64,000 nucleotides of DNA from Streptomyces sp. DG2A-72 (GCF_030499575.1 NZ_JASTLC010000001.1:4550001-4614000); one strand, 5' to 3'; positions 42,649-53,668 are shown, numbered from the stretch's first letter. Numbers and translations are program-made. The notes: generated from the sequence alone by a model not told the origin.

Positions 42649-43083
42649 ATGGGCCACGGAACGGACGCCAAGACCTCTGCCACGTCACGGGAACGCCTCG
42701 AAGCCGTGGGCGCCGCGGACGTCGCCACCACGCTGCAGGCCCTCGCCACTCCGTCACGCCTTCGGATCCTGGCCCGGCTGCAGGAGGGCCCGTGCGCGGC
42801 CACCGAGCTCGCGGACGCCGTGGGCATGGAACAGTCCGCCTGCTCGCATCAGCTGCGGCTGCTGCGCAACCTGGGGCTGGTGACGGGTGAGCGGCGCGGC
42901 CGTTCCGTGATCTACGCGCTCTACGACAACCACGTAGCCGAATTGCTCGACCAAGCCCTCTACCACGTGGAGCATCTGCGGCTGGGGTTGCGGGACACTC
43001 CGGCGGGGGTCCTCGAAAATTTCGGCGAAGTTCACACCGGTCCAGGTACTGACAGACCAGGTGAACGCCAGGTACCGTCCTGA
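42649..43083 (+). CDS. ArsR/SmtB-family metal sensor
   Basis: A 144-residue winged-helix repressor: LQALATPSRLRILARLQEGP, ADAVGMEQSACSHQLRLLRN, LGLVTGERRGRSVIYALYDN, then HVAELLDQALYHVEHLRLGL. The recognition helix contains a Cys (S-A-C-S-H-Q), and the C-terminal helix has D-x-H and H-x-x-H residues (NHVAEL, YHVEHL) as in NmtR/KmtR-type alpha-5 metal sites, so a Ni/Co-class sensor fits. ATG 42,649 is chosen for its GGATGAAGG site; starts 9 or 24 bases upstream are possible. It should derepress the divergent P1B-4 ATPase. Confidence 0.88.
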   Translation: MGHGTDAKTSATSRERLEAVGAADVATTLQALATPSRLRILARLQEGPCAATELADAVGMEQSACSHQLRLLRNLGLVTGERRGRSVIYALYDNHVAELLDQALYHVEHLRLGLRDTPAGVLENFGEVHTGPGTDRPGERQVPS

Positions 43084-43193
43084 CCCAGTTCACCTATGTG
43101 GACTACACCACAACGGAACCACCCGTAGTGGCACCACCTTCCTACAACGGATCGTCCGGCACGTTCCTGCCGGTAGAAGGGGGCCCATTCACC

Positions 43194-44330
<1,137 letters not shown>

Positions 44331-44387
44331 CGCCTTCCGCCGAGGACAGGAAGTACAACCCCGGGTAATTCACCCAGGTTGACGAAG

Positions 44388-44416
44388 AGGGCCCCGCAGA
44401 GCGCTGCGGGGCCCTT
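44388..44416 (+). terminator. msiK terminator
   Basis: AGGGCCCCGCAG pairs with CTGCGGGGCCCT around AGCG and is followed by TCTCGTTGT, 55 bases after msiK. Confidence 0.9.
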
Positions 44417-44557
44417 CTCGTTGTCGACAAATACCCCGGCAGACCGGTCATTTCGAGCGCCGTACGTCAACGCCGTACCCGATTCGAGGCACTTCTCTAT
44501 CCCCCGAACCGGTGACTGAATGTCGCCAAATCATTACCGGACGCTACCCTCACTCGC

Positions 44558-45004
44558 GTGAAGCACTCCACTACCCAACAGACGCGACGCGGCCGGGGCC
44601 CCGCCCGCCGGATCGGCCGCTCCCTCGCCCTCGTCCTGCCCGTCGTCCTGGTTCTCTCCGGGACCCTCGCGGTCACCCGAGTCAACTGGTCGGGGACCTC
44701 CTCGAACTCGGTGCTCACCGCGTCCTCCGAGGACCTGGCCGCGCCCGCCAAGAAGCGCGCCCCCCAGGACGTGCTGCGCCGGCAGCTCCTGACCGAACTC
44801 CAGGAGAAGGACCCGGGCATCGCCCTCACCCACCTCCAACAGGTGGTCAACGAGCGCCCGTCGCTGGCCAAGCACTGCGCCTCCCTCGCCCGCGACCTCG
44901 GCCGCGCCGCGGTCCGCGTCTACGGCGCGAACCGGGCCCAGTCCTTTTCCCGCCCGGTCTGCGACACCTCGTTCGCCTCGGGGGTCGCGGGCGCGCACAG
45001 CTGA
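44558..45004 (+). CDS. Hypothetical single-pass secreted or membrane protein
   Basis: A 148-residue protein with a basic N-terminus and one hydrophobic segment (SLALVLPVVLVLSGTLAV, about residues 22-40) that may be an uncleaved anchor. The outer domain is helical and contains HLQQVVNERPSLAKHCASLA and RPVCDTSFASGVAGAHS. The H-x-x-L-Q-Q-V-V-N-E-R-P and the two Cys look conserved in streptomycetes, but I know no function. GTG start with no clear ribosome binding site; TACCCT lies just upstream, so it may be leaderless. Confidence 0.7.
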   Translation: MKHSTTQQTRRGRGPARRIGRSLALVLPVVLVLSGTLAVTRVNWSGTSSNSVLTASSEDLAAPAKKRAPQDVLRRQLLTELQEKDPGIALTHLQQVVNERPSLAKHCASLARDLGRAAVRVYGANRAQSFSRPVCDTSFASGVAGAHS

Positions 45005-45058
45005 GAGTCAGTGGTTGCCGCCAGAAGCGGCCGGCGGGACGCGACGTACAGTTCGGTC

Positions 45059-45799
45059 ATGACCGATCCGAACGTCGCGTCCCGCCCCGTTCAGGCCGTC
45101 GTCCTGGCCGGGGGCCAGGGCTCCCGGCTGCGCCCCTACACCGACGACCGGCCCAAGCCGATGGTCGAGATCCCCGGTACGGGGACGCCGATCATCGGCC
45201 ATCAGCTTGTCTGGCTCGCCGAGGAGGGCGTCACGGACGTGGTGGTCAGCTGCGGCCACCTCGCCGACGTCCTGCAGAAGTGGCTGGAGTCGGCGGAACT
45301 TCCCGTGCGGGTCACGACCGTCGTCGAGACCGAGCCGCTCGGGCGCGGCGGGGGCCTCAAGTACGCCGCCGCGCACCTTCCTCATCCGGAGCAGCACTGG
45401 TACGCCACCAACGGCGACATCTGGACCCGGTTCTCGCTGCGTGACATGGCCGACTTCCACGCCGAGCGAGACGCCATAGCGACGCTCGCGCTGGCCCGGC
45501 CGCGGATTCCGTGGGGGGCCGTGCAGACGGACGGGTTCGGTCACATCACGGACTTCATCGAGGCGCCGCCGTCGACGTTCGAGATCAATGCGGGGGTCTA
45601 CGTGTTCTCTCCCGAGTTCGCCGGGATGCTGCCGGAGCGGGGGGATCATGAGCGGACGACGTTTCCGCGGTTGGCTCGGGAGCGGCGGCTGGCGGGGTTT
45701 CCGCTTCCGCAGGGGGCGTATTGGCGGGCCATTGATACGGCGAAGGACTTGACCGAGGCTGCGGAGGAACTCCGTGGGCTGCGGGGTGGGGGCGTCTAG
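45059..45799 (+). CDS. Nucleotidyltransferase (sugar-1-phosphate type)
   Basis: A 246-residue Rossmann-like nucleotidyltransferase. The NTP-binding loop is VVLAGGQGSRLRPYTDDRPK, then PMVEIPGTGTPIIGHQLVWL, and the metal-binding Asp is in WYATNGDIWTRFSLRDM. It would activate a sugar-1-phosphate with NTP, as in GDP-mannose or dTDP-glucose synthesis, but it is shorter than RmlA and lacks the left-handed helix of GmhB/GalU types, so the substrate is open. ATG 45,059, preceded by an 54-base gap after the membrane protein, same strand. Confidence 0.88.
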   Translation: MTDPNVASRPVQAVVLAGGQGSRLRPYTDDRPKPMVEIPGTGTPIIGHQLVWLAEEGVTDVVVSCGHLADVLQKWLESAELPVRVTTVVETEPLGRGGGLKYAAAHLPHPEQHWYATNGDIWTRFSLRDMADFHAERDAIATLALARPRIPWGAVQTDGFGHITDFIEAPPSTFEINAGVYVFSPEFAGMLPERGDHERTTFPRLARERRLAGFPLPQGAYWRAIDTAKDLTEAAEELRGLRGGGV

Positions 45800-45826
45800 G
45801 TCTTCGGTTGTCTGCGGGTCGGTGAG

Positions 45827-45870
45827 GGCTGAGCGCGCAGTTCCCCGCGCCCCTGACGGGGCGCTGCAGT
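45827..45870. repeat. Dispersed Streptomyces intergenic repeat
   Basis: GAGCGCGCAGTTCCCCGCGC followed by CCCTGACGGGGCGC: the same element as at 14,882, in the opposite orientation. Confidence 0.55.
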
Positions 45871-45877
45871 CCCCGTA

Positions 45878-45922
45878 CGTCAGTGGGGTCCCGCACGTGT
45901 CCGTGCGGGACCCCACTGACGT
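45878..45922. terminator. 21-bp-arm bidirectional terminator
   Basis: ACGTCAGTGGGGTCCCGCAC-G pairs perfectly with C-GTGCGGGACCCCACTGACGT around TGTC. It separates the convergent nucleotidyltransferase and DoxX genes. Confidence 0.92.
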
Positions 45923-45938
45923 CGTAGCAGCCGGTGAG

Positions 45939-47570
45939 CTAGCCCAGCAAGCCGCCCACCAAGCCCGGTTCCTCGGGGGTGGAGTCCCCGCCACCGCCGG
46001 CGCCGCCCGGGGAGCCCGTGGTGCCGCCCGAGGTGGGGCCGGTGCTGGTGCTGGGGGCCTCGTCGGCGGGGGAGGACTGTTGGGGTGGGGCCTGGCCGGC
46101 TGTGCCCTGGGTTTGGCTGGGGGAGCCGGGGACGGTGCCGGTGTCTCGGGTGGCGCCGGGGGTGGCTGCGGCGCCGGAGGGGCTGGCCGTGCCTGAAGTG
46201 GCGCCCTGGGTGGGTGGGTTGGAGGCGCTCGGGGTGCGTTCCTGGGCGCTGGTGCCGGGCTTCTGCGGGAGCGGGGAGCCCGGGAGTTCGTTGCGGGGTG
46301 CCTCGCCGGGGCCGGGAACGACCACACGGTCGGCGTCGCGGACGGCGCCGCCGAGCAGGGAGCCGACGAGCAGGGTGAGCCCGATGACGACGGTGGTGAC
46401 GAGGGCGCCGCGGCGCAGGACGTACTGCCGCAGCTCCCAGATGTCGGCGCGGGGGCCGAGGCGGCGCCAGGCGCTGCCGCCGAGACGGCCGTCGATGGAG
46501 TAGACGGGGGCGCCGGCGATGATCAGCGGGGACCAGGCGGCGAGGTAGATGATGTCGGGGGCGTCGTAGGCGGGGACGCTCTTCCAGCTGACGGTGACGA
46601 GCAGCGCGGCCGACAGCAGCGCCCCGACGACCGCGGCGACCCGCTGCCAGCAGCCCAGGACCGTGAGGACACCCACGATGACCTGGAAGAAGGCGATGAC
46701 CAGGCCGGAGCCCACGGGGTGTTCGAGGGCGAACTGGCGCAGCGGCTCGGCGACTTCCCACGGGTGCAGGGTGTTGAGCCACTTGGTCATGGAGCCGCGT
46801 TTGCCACCGTCGAAGTAGACGGGGTCGCAGAGCTTGCCCATGCCCGCGTAGATGGAGATGAAGCCGAGGAAGATGCGCAGCGGGAGCAGTACGACGCCGA
46901 GGTTCATCCGGCGGCCGGGGTAGTAGGCGTGCCGGGCCGGGTCGTCGCCGTGGCGCTTGCTCGGCGCGTCGGTGTCCGGCTCGTCGTCCTCGTAGCCGTA
47001 GTCCTCGTCGAACCGCTCGCGCTCGTAGGCGGGTTCGTCGTAGGCGCTGCCGGCCGAGCGCATCTGGGGCAGGAGCCGGGTCTCGCCGGCGTCGGGGCCG
47101 CGCTGGGCGCCGACGATCGGGGTTTCGAGGGTCTGCTCCGTGAGGTCGTCGCCGTAGCCGTGCCGGTAGCCGCCCTCGTCGATGCGCGGGATGACCTGAG
47201 TGGCTCCGGCGGCGTCGGAGGCGGGCTCCTCGCCGTGCCGGACGCTGCCGCCGCGCACCGCCTGGAGCAGCCGGTGCGCGCCGGTGTCGTCCGGGTCGGA
47301 CTTCCCGCTCCAGACGACGGGGGCGCGGCGGCGGGTGCCCGGGGCGGAGGCGGCGGGGATGCGGGCGGTGTCCTCGGTGGCGCGCAAGTGCCGTGCGACC
47401 CGCGGGGATTGAGTCCGCCGGGTCGAGGCTCCCAACTGCACGCGGAAGCTCACATGATTGACGATGACCTGCGCCGGATCGCTCGGCACCTTCACCATGC
47501 TCAGCGCGGGAGCGTCGTCGTATCCCGACGAGCGGTCCCCCGTGGGTGTGCGGGGTGTTCTGGTGTCCAC
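45939..47570 (-). CDS. DoxX-family membrane protein with long disordered ends
   Basis: A 543-residue protein. The first 215 residues are charged and disordered, with an acidic run (YERERFDEDYGYEDDEPDTD). The DoxX four-helix bundle follows: LLPLRIFLGFISIYAGMGKL, VIAFFQVIVGVLTVLGCWQR, VVGALLSAALLVTVSWKSVP and YLAAWSPLIIAGA. One more segment (ALVTTVVIGLTLLVGSLLGG) leads into a 130-residue Pro/Ser/Gly/Thr-rich extracellular tail. DoxX proteins take part in thiol-redox or quinone systems at the membrane; the partner is unknown here. The start is uncertain: GTG 47,570 or TTG 47,576. Confidence 0.82.
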   Translation of the reverse strand: MDTRTPRTPTGDRSSGYDDAPALSMVKVPSDPAQVIVNHVSFRVQLGASTRRTQSPRVARHLRATEDTARIPAASAPGTRRRAPVVWSGKSDPDDTGAHRLLQAVRGGSVRHGEEPASDAAGATQVIPRIDEGGYRHGYGDDLTEQTLETPIVGAQRGPDAGETRLLPQMRSAGSAYDEPAYERERFDEDYGYEDDEPDTDAPSKRHGDDPARHAYYPGRRMNLGVVLLPLRIFLGFISIYAGMGKLCDPVYFDGGKRGSMTKWLNTLHPWEVAEPLRQFALEHPVGSGLVIAFFQVIVGVLTVLGCWQRVAAVVGALLSAALLVTVSWKSVPAYDAPDIIYLAAWSPLIIAGAPVYSIDGRLGGSAWRRLGPRADIWELRQYVLRRGALVTTVVIGLTLLVGSLLGGAVRDADRVVVPGPGEAPRNELPGSPLPQKPGTSAQERTPSASNPPTQGATSGTASPSGAAATPGATRDTGTVPGSPSQTQGTAGQAPPQQSSPADEAPSTSTGPTSGGTTGSPGGAGGGGDSTPEEPGLVGGLLG

Positions 47571-47693
47571 ACTCAACTAACCGAGTGACATGGAGTTAGG
47601 ACACTGCTTTGACTCGCCGGAAGTGTCCGGACCGCGTCAAGGTTGTCCTGGACGCCAGGATTACCCCGCACGGGCGAGCCCGTGGACGGGTGT

Positions 47694-48635
47694 TCAGCCC
47701 CGGCGCCGGGCCGCCTCGTACAGCACGATGCCCGCCGCCACACCGGCGTTGAGCGACTCGGCGCCGCCCGGCATCGGGATCCGTACGCGGAAGTCGCAGG
47801 TCTCGCCGACGAGTCGGGACAGGCCCTTGCCCTCGCTGCCGACGACGATGACGAGCGGGCCGCCCAGGGCCTCCAGCTCGCCGATTTCGGCCTCGCCGTC
47901 GGCGGCGAGGCCGACGACCACGATGCCCGCCTTCTTGTACGACTCCAGGGCGCGGGTGAGGTTCGTGGCGCGGGCGACCGGGGTGCGGGCGGCGGTGCCC
48001 GCGGACGTCTTCCAGGCTCCGGCGGTCATGCCTGCCGCGCGGCGCTCCGGTACGACGACGCCGTGGCCGCCGAAGGCGGAGACGGAGCGGACGACGGCAC
48101 CGAGGTTGCGCGGGTCGGTCACGCCGTCGAGGGCGACGATGAGCGGGTCCTCGCCCGCGTCGGCGGCCTCGGCGGCGAGGTCCTCGGGGTGGGCGTACTC
48201 GTACGGCGGGACCTGGAGGACCAGGCCCTGGTGGTTGAGGCCGTTGGTCATACGGTCCAGCTCGGGGCGCGGCGCCTCCATGAGGTTGATGCCGCCGCGC
48301 TCGGCCGCGAGCTGGAGTGCCTCGCGGACGCGCTCGTCGTTGTCGATGAACTGCTGGACGTACAGCGTCGTCGCGGGCACGCCCTCGCGCAGTGCCTCGA
48401 AGACGGGGTTACGGCCGACGACCAGCTCGGACGTCGACTTGCCGCCACGGCCGCGGGGCGCGGGACGCCGTACCGACTGCTTCGCCTTGGCGCTCGCGAC
48501 ACGGTTCTTCTTGTGGCCCTTGCGCATCTCGGCGGGCGGGGTCGGTCCCTTGCCCTCCAGGCCCTTGCGCCGCTGGCCGCCACTGCCGACCTGCGCGCCC
48601 TTCTTGCCGGACATGCGACGGTTGTTGGCTGCCAT
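47694..48635 (-). CDS. rlmB: 23S rRNA 2'-O-methyltransferase RlmB (TrmH/SpoU family)
   Basis: The 313-residue SPOUT methyltransferase has a basic N-terminal extension (about 65 residues), the substrate-binding domain ([20 protein letters not shown]) and the knotted catalytic domain: [20 protein letters not shown] (motif 1), [20 protein letters not shown] (motif 2) and [20 protein letters not shown] (motif 3). It methylates G2251 (E. coli numbering) with SAM. It lies downstream of cysS on the same strand, as in other actinobacteria, with a hairpin between. Confidence 0.95.
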   Translation of the reverse strand: MAANNRRMSGKKGAQVGSGGQRRKGLEGKGPTPPAEMRKGHKKNRVASAKAKQSVRRPAPRGRGGKSTSELVVGRNPVFEALREGVPATTLYVQQFIDNDERVREALQLAAERGGINLMEAPRPELDRMTNGLNHQGLVLQVPPYEYAHPEDLAAEAADAGEDPLIVALDGVTDPRNLGAVVRSVSAFGGHGVVVPERRAAGMTAGAWKTSAGTAARTPVARATNLTRALESYKKAGIVVVGLAADGEAEIGELEALGGPLVIVVGSEGKGLSRLVGETCDFRVRIPMPGGAESLNAGVAAGIVLYEAARRRG

Positions 48636-48691
48636 GACCTACCTGTCTGTTCTCGGAGCACGCCGGAGCATGCGTATGTGCGTATATGCAG

Positions 48692-48719
48692 TGTGCCGCC
48701 CGGACGGCCGGGCGGCACA
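48692..48719 (-). terminator. Hairpin between cysS and rlmB
   Basis: TGTGCCGCCCGG pairs with CCGGGCGGCACA around ACGG. It lies just after the cysS stop and 57 bases before rlmB, so it may partly uncouple their expression. Confidence 0.85.
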
Positions 48720-48735
48720 ATCGATCAAGAAAGGC

Positions 48736-50136
48736 TCAGCGCGGACCGAGCGTCCAGCGCGGGCCCGTCGGGCTGTCCTCGATGACCAGGCCCGACTGGT
48801 TGAGCTGGTCGCGGATGGCGTCGGCGGTGGCCCAGTCCTTGCGGGAGCGGGCCGCTTCACGCTGGTCGAGGACCAGGCGTACGAGGCTGTCGACCACGCC
48901 GTGGAGGTCTTCGCCGCGGTCGCTCTCGCCGGCCCAGTGCGGGTCGAGCGGGTCCAGACCGAGGACGCCGAGCATGGCGCGGACCTCGGCGAGGCGGGCC
49001 ACGGCGGCTTCCTTGTCGTCGGCCGCGAGCGCCGAGTTGCCCTGCCGGACCGTGGTGTGGATGACGGCGAGCGCCTGCGGGACGCCCAGGTCGTCGTCCA
49101 TCGCCTCGGCGAAGGCGAGCGGCACCTCGGGGGCGGGGTCCACGGCTCCGCCGGACAGGTCGACGACGCGCTGCACGAAGCCCTCGATCCGCGCGAACGC
49201 CGACTCGGCCTCGCGCAGGGCCTCCTCGCTGTACTCGATCATCGAGCGGTAGTGCGGGGTGCCGAGGTAGTAGCGCAGGACGATGGGCCGCCACCGCTTG
49301 ACCATCTCGGAGACCAGCACCGAGTTGCCGAGCGACTTGGACATCTTCTCGCCGCTCATGGTGACCCAGGCGTTGTGCAGCCAGTACCGGGCGAACTCGT
49401 CGCCGTAGGCCTTGGCCTGGGCGATCTCGTTCTCGTGGTGCGGGAAGATCAGGTCGAGTCCGCCGCCGTGGATGTCGAAGGCGGAGCCCAGGTACTTGTG
49501 GGCCATCGCCGAGCACTCCAGGTGCCAGCCGGGGCGGCCGCGTCCCCACGGCGTCTCCCACGTCGGCTCGCCGGGCTTCGCCGCCTTCCACATGGCGAAG
49601 TCACGCGGGTCCCGCTTGCCGGTCTCGCCCTCGCCGGAGGGCTGGAGCAGGTTGTCCAGCTCCTGGTTCGACAGCTGGAGGTACTCCGGGAAGGACCGCA
49701 CGTCGAAGTAGACGTTGCCGTCGGCCTCGTAGGCGTGTCCGCGCTCGATGAGGCCGCGCATCATCTCGACCATCTCGGTGATGTGACCGGTGGCGCGCGG
49801 TTCGTACGTCGGCGGCAGGCAACCGAGCGCCCGATAGCCGTCGTTGAACGCCCGCTCGTTCTCGTAGCCGATCGACCACCAGGGGCGGCCCTGGTCGACC
49901 GCCTTGGTGATGATCTTGTCGTCGATGTCCGTGACGTTCCTGACGAACGTCACGTCATAGCCGCGGTACTCGAACCACCGGCGCAGGATGTCGAAGTTGA
50001 GCCCGGAGCGGATGTGCCCGATGTGCGGTGCGGCCTGCACGGTGGCGCCACACAGGTAGATCGAGACACAGCCCGGCGTGAGCGGGGTGAAGTCACGGAT
50101 CTGCCGGGCGCTGGTGTCGTACAGGCGAATAGTCAC
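48736..50136 (-). CDS. cysS: Cysteinyl-tRNA synthetase
   Basis: The 466-residue class I synthetase has the zinc/Cys-specific start [20 protein letters not shown] (with H-I-G-H as the HIGH motif), then [13 protein letters not shown], and the KMSKS loop in [14 protein letters not shown]. Zinc ligands include Cys in YLCGATV and [10 protein letters not shown]. It charges tRNA-Cys in the cytosol. The GTG at 50,134-50,136 begins the conserved [15 protein letters not shown]; the frame upstream is through an intergenic repeat. Confidence 0.96.
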   Translation of the reverse strand: MTIRLYDTSARQIRDFTPLTPGCVSIYLCGATVQAAPHIGHIRSGLNFDILRRWFEYRGYDVTFVRNVTDIDDKIITKAVDQGRPWWSIGYENERAFNDGYRALGCLPPTYEPRATGHITEMVEMMRGLIERGHAYEADGNVYFDVRSFPEYLQLSNQELDNLLQPSGEGETGKRDPRDFAMWKAAKPGEPTWETPWGRGRPGWHLECSAMAHKYLGSAFDIHGGGLDLIFPHHENEIAQAKAYGDEFARYWLHNAWVTMSGEKMSKSLGNSVLVSEMVKRWRPIVLRYYLGTPHYRSMIEYSEEALREAESAFARIEGFVQRVVDLSGGAVDPAPEVPLAFAEAMDDDLGVPQALAVIHTTVRQGNSALAADDKEAAVARLAEVRAMLGVLGLDPLDPHWAGESDRGEDLHGVVDSLVRLVLDQREAARSRKDWATADAIRDQLNQSGLVIEDSPTGPRWTLGPR

Positions 50137-50198
50137 GGTGTCCAGGGTAGTAGGCGGTGAGGGGTGTACGGGAACGTTGTCGGGTGCGGGTCCGTGGG

Positions 50199-50252
50199 GG
50201 CTGGTCGCGCCCACGCGGCGGAGCCGCACATCGATACAGCCCCGCGCCCCTG
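50199..50252. repeat. Dispersed Streptomyces intergenic repeat
   Basis: GGGCTGGTCGCGCCCACGCG, GCGGAGCCGC, then ATCGATACAGCCCCGCGCCC: nearly identical to the copy at 12,223-12,281. It lies between ispF and cysS. Confidence 0.75.
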
Positions 50253-50263
50253 AGTCGGACCAG

Positions 50264-50755
50264 TCAGCCCTTCTTGACCACCAACGCCGTTGCCACTGCC
50301 ATCAGCCCCTCGCCCCGCCCCGGAAACCCGAGCCCGTCCGTCGTGGCCCCCGACACCGACACCGGTGCTCCCGCCGCCTCCAAAAGGATCTTCTGCGCCT
50401 CGTCCCGGCGCTTGCCGATCTTCGGTCTCGGCCCGACGACCTGGACGGCGATGTTGCCGATCCGGAAACCCGCCTCGCGGACGATGCGGGCGGCCTCTGT
50501 GAGGAGGGTGATTCCGGAGGCGCCCGACCACTCGGGGCGTCCGGTGCCGAAGTGCTGGCCCAGGTCGCCCAAGCCGGCGGCCGAGAACAGGGCGTTGCAT
50601 GCCGCGTGGGCGACGACGTCCGCGTCGGAGTGTCCGGCCAGGCCCGGGCCCTCGCCCTCCCACTTCAGGCCGGCGCACCACAGGTCGCGGCCGTCCTCGA
50701 AGGCGTGGATGTCGGTGCCGATGCCGACCTGGGGAAGCGGTGCCTCAGAAGCCAT
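50264..50755 (-). CDS. ispF: 2-C-methyl-D-erythritol 2,4-cyclodiphosphate synthase
   Basis: The 163-residue MEP-pathway enzyme converts CDP-methylerythritol 2-phosphate into the cyclic diphosphate. Zinc ligands are visible in [13 protein letters not shown] (D-x-H) and [20 protein letters not shown]. The trimer signature [20 protein letters not shown] is at the C-terminus. Its first 11 bases overlap the end of ispD, so the two consecutive pathway enzymes are translationally coupled. Confidence 0.97.
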   Translation of the reverse strand: MASEAPLPQVGIGTDIHAFEDGRDLWCAGLKWEGEGPGLAGHSDADVVAHAACNALFSAAGLGDLGQHFGTGRPEWSGASGITLLTEAARIVREAGFRIGNIAVQVVGPRPKIGKRRDEAQKILLEAAGAPVSVSGATTDGLGFPGRGEGLMAVATALVVKKG

Positions 50756-51497
50756 CGTTCAGCCTCCTGCGGGCGAGGACCGCCTCGGCGAGGACGAGGT
50801 CCAGGGGGCGTGTGACCTTGAAGGCTTCCTCGTGGCCGGGCACGACGACGACCCGCGACCCCAGTTGCTCGACCATGCTCGCGTCGTCGGTGACGTCGTC
50901 GGTCACCGTCTCGTGCGCCCGGACCAGCGTCGCCCGGTCGAAGCCCTGCGGTGTCTGCACGGCGCGGAGACGGGAGCGGTCCGGCGTGGCGACGACCGGC
51001 TCGGGGTCGCCGGGCGTCGGGGCCGGCTCGACCTGCTTGACGGTGTCGGCGAGCGGAAGGGCGGGCACCACCGCCGGCGCGCCTTCGCGTACCGCCTCGA
51101 TCACGGCGTCCACCGTGTCCACGGGGACGAGCGGCCGGGCCGCGTCATGCACCAGCACGATGTCGTACTCGGGGGGCAGGGCGTCCAGGCCCAGCTTCAC
51201 CGACTCCTGGCGGGAATCGCCGCCGGGCACGACGAGGAAGTCCGTCCGCTCCGGCAGCGCATGGGCGTCCAGCATGGACTTGACCTCGGCGGCGCCGTCC
51301 GGCGGAGCCACGACGACCACGAGGGAGACGGCGCGGGACGCGGCCATCGCGCGCACCGCGTGGATCAGCATGGGGGTGCCGCCCAGCGCACGGAGTGCCT
51401 TGGGGGCGCCCGGACCAAGGCGTACACCCCGGCCGGCGGCAGGAATCACCGCGGCAGTGCGTGCGGACGCGGGCGAAGGGCGCGAATCGTCAGACAT
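50745..51497 (-). CDS. ispD: 2-C-methyl-D-erythritol 4-phosphate cytidylyltransferase
   Basis: The 250-residue MEP-pathway enzyme transfers CMP from CTP to methylerythritol phosphate. The nucleotide loop is [20 protein letters not shown], followed by [32 protein letters not shown] and [20 protein letters not shown]. These are the conserved IspD blocks, including the metal-binding Asp of H-D-A-A-R-P. It is cotranscribed with ispF, 292 bases downstream of carD. No fusion with ispF is present. Confidence 0.96.
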   Translation of the reverse strand: MSDDSRPSPASARTAAVIPAAGRGVRLGPGAPKALRALGGTPMLIHAVRAMAASRAVSLVVVVAPPDGAAEVKSMLDAHALPERTDFLVVPGGDSRQESVKLGLDALPPEYDIVLVHDAARPLVPVDTVDAVIEAVREGAPAVVPALPLADTVKQVEPAPTPGDPEPVVATPDRSRLRAVQTPQGFDRATLVRAHETVTDDVTDDASMVEQLGSRVVVVPGHEEAFKVTRPLDLVLAEAVLARRRLNDGF

Positions 51498-51789
51498 CGG
51501 TTCCTGTCAGGTTTGTGTGCTCGGCCTACTTGGGTATGGCCACACCGTGCCGGGCGCGACGCCTTGACCGGAACCCTTCCGTGACCCTGGTCGAGCCAGC
51601 TGCCCGGGCCCGGCACGCCAAGTACGGGGGTCCCCTTCCCCGGCGTATGGAATGCGTACAACATCACCGCACGGTGTCTGCGGTAGCGCTGGGCGCGAAC
51701 ATGCCGCAGCGCCCGGCGACAGGAGATACGTCATCGGGCACCGCGGCATTTCCATGTACTGAGGCAGTACGGCGTGGTTGTCGCCTGCG

Positions 51790-52272
51790 TCAGGACGCGA
51801 GGACCTCGTCGAGCAGGGCCTCGGCCTTGTCCTCGTTCGTGTTCTCCGCGAGGGCGAGTTCGCTCACCAGGATCTGGCGGGCCTTGGCGAGCATGCGCTT
51901 CTCGCCGGCGGAGAGTCCACGCTCACGCTCACGACGCCACAGGTCACGTACGACTTCCGCGACCTTGATGACATCGCCGGAGGCGAGCTTCTCCAGATTT
52001 GCCTTGTAACGACGAGACCAGTTCGTGGGCTCCTCGGCGTACGGCGCGCGCAGCACCTCGAAGACCCGGTCCAGCCCGTCCTGACCGACCACATCACGCA
52101 CGCCGACGAACTCCGCATTGTCCGCTGGCACACGCACCGTCAGGTCACCCTGGGCGACCTTCAGCACCAAGTAGGTCTTGTCCACGCCTTTGATCTGGCG
52201 AGTTTCGATGGCCTCGATCAGCGCGGCCCCGTGATGGGGATAGACCACGGTGTCGCCAACCTTGAACGTCAT
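51790..52272 (-). CDS. carD: CarD/CdnL-type RNA polymerase-binding regulator
   Basis: The 160-residue essential actinobacterial regulator has the N-terminal RNA-polymerase-interacting Tudor-like domain ([40 protein letters not shown]) and the C-terminal helical DNA-binding domain with the conserved Trp in [20 protein letters not shown]. It stabilises the open complex at many promoters, notably rRNA. It is the first gene of a carD-ispD-ispF-cysS-rlmB run on the minus strand, which is the usual actinobacterial order. Confidence 0.95.
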   Translation of the reverse strand: MTFKVGDTVVYPHHGAALIEAIETRQIKGVDKTYLVLKVAQGDLTVRVPADNAEFVGVRDVVGQDGLDRVFEVLRAPYAEEPTNWSRRYKANLEKLASGDVIKVAEVVRDLWRRERERGLSAGEKRMLAKARQILVSELALAENTNEDKAEALLDEVLAS

Positions 52273-52942
52273 GTGACAGGTACCCCTTCCGTGGCTATCC
52301 AGAGTAACACGGAAACGGCGGGTTCTGAATGGCGTTTTCGCAGGTCAGGGCATATCTCGGGGCTTGACAACAGCAACAGGAACGTGCTTCGCGGGCCGAG
52401 CGGAAGAAGGTATTCGCAGGTCGGAGCGGCTCTCCGGGGGAAGTGAAACGCGCACGTTACACACATCCGGAGCCACCTCCAAGTGGACGAACGTCCCTAT
52501 ATGTCCGGTTCCAAGTGATCGACTTCCGCTACTCCGTTCGGTGCCTGGGGTGGGGTACGTGACGAATCCGGAATTGATCACAGGAATCACAGGAGACCGG
52601 CTCGGACGGTCGGTGATCAATTATCAGGGCGGCCGTGCATTCCTTCACGGAAAGTTTGCGCACCGGTGGTTCAACTGTGCCGACGCTATGTCGGCGCGTT
52701 GTCGAGGCGTTGTCAGCCGATCGATCTCGGCCACTTATGTGAATGGCCGACGAGCGCCGGTGCAAAGTGACTCGTGAGTCACTTCCGCGGGTACGCCGAC
52801 TGCCGCCCGGTGAGGGAAGCGGCGCCCTTGGGGAGGGTCGGGTGCGGTCGCGCGGGAACGGGTCGGTAGCCTAAGGCCGCTGACAGACACTTAGGGCGGC
52901 TTTACGCGCCCGCCTCGTTCGAGTCAAGGAGTTGCCGCCGCC
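52273..52942. promoter_or_regulatory. 670-base divergent control region, carD and lipoprotein gene
   Basis: I see no gene in this stretch. The carD-proximal part is moderately AT-rich. A GTTACACACAT run at about 52,455 and a perfect palindrome at 52,765 are the only features that stand out. Its length is unusual for a core-gene spacing and may include an unrecognised small RNA. Confidence 0.45.
52765..52784. promoter_or_regulatory. Perfect 9-bp-arm palindrome
   Basis: AAGTGACTCGTGAGTCACTT: arms AAGTGACTC and GAGTCACTT around GT. It lies 158 bases before the lipoprotein start codon and has no T tract, so it looks like an operator and not a terminator. Confidence 0.55.
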
Positions 52943-53614
52943 GTGAGCAGCAGCCTTCGACGCGGCGCCCTCGCCGCCGCCGCCATCGCGTTCTCGATCG
53001 CCTCGCTCTCCGCGTGCGCGGCCGGCAACAACGCCCAGACCCTGGAGGTCAAGCCGGACAACGCCGCCACGACCGTCGGGGACATCAAGATCCAGAACGC
53101 CGTCGTCATCACCCAGCCCGACGAGGAGTCGACCGGCCCGGCAGCGGTCGCCGCGACCCTGTTCAACAGCGGCGCCAAGGCGCAGACGCTCGACTCCATC
53201 ACCGTGGACGGCGCCGGCCCCGCCAAGCTGACCGCGGCCAAGGGCAAGAACCTGTCCATCCCGGCCGGAGGCTCGCTGGTCCTCGGCGGTGAGAACAACG
53301 CCTCCGCCGTACTCACCGGCAGCCGCGAGGCCATGAAGGACGGCGACGCCCAGAAGGTCACCTTCACCTTCTCCACGACCGGCGACGTGAGCCTGGAGGC
53401 CTTCGTCGTCCCGGCCGAGAGCTACTTCTCCAGCTGGGGCCCGACCGAGGTCCCGGCAGCGCCGGGCGCCTCCCCGACCGCCTCCGAGAAGCCGGGCGAG
53501 GGTGCCTCCGGCTCGCCCACCGGGTCGCCGACCGGCAACGCCACCCCGACCGACGCCGCCTCCGCGAGCGCCACGCCCACCGGGTCCGCCTCGAACGAGG
53601 CCGCCGGCCACTGA
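52943..53614 (+). CDS. Exported lipoprotein next to the pho genes
   Basis: A 223-residue protein. The signal peptide ends in SIASLSAC (lipidated Cys at residue 25). A beta-rich domain follows: IKIQNAVVITQPDEESTGPA, AVAATLFNSGAKAQTLDSIT, then GGSLVLGGENNASAVLTGSR and KVTFTFSTTGDVSLEAFVVP. This immunoglobulin-like layout resembles copper-chaperone-type (PCuAC/DUF461) lipoproteins, but their Met/His ligands are not evident. The last 50 residues are a Ser/Pro/Thr/Gly-rich wall-spanning tail. It is convergent with phoP, with a terminator between. Confidence 0.8.
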   Translation: MSSSLRRGALAAAAIAFSIASLSACAAGNNAQTLEVKPDNAATTVGDIKIQNAVVITQPDEESTGPAAVAATLFNSGAKAQTLDSITVDGAGPAKLTAAKGKNLSIPAGGSLVLGGENNASAVLTGSREAMKDGDAQKVTFTFSTTGDVSLEAFVVPAESYFSSWGPTEVPAAPGASPTASEKPGEGASGSPTGSPTGNATPTDAASASATPTGSASNEAAGH

Positions 53615-53630
53615 GCAGCCGTACGAGAAA

Positions 53631-53668
53631 CGAAGGGCGGGACCTCCAGCGAGGTCCCGCCCTTCGTC
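53631..53668. terminator. Bidirectional terminator, lipoprotein/phoP
   Basis: CGAAGGGCGGGACCTC pairs with GAGGTCCCGCCCTTCG around CAGC, in the 70-base space between the convergent stops. Confidence 0.92.

Noticed and set aside
45939..46200. Glycine-rich plus-strand frames opposite the DoxX tail
   Set aside because: They are the complement of the Pro/Ser/Thr-rich C-terminal tail of the DoxX protein and have no other support.
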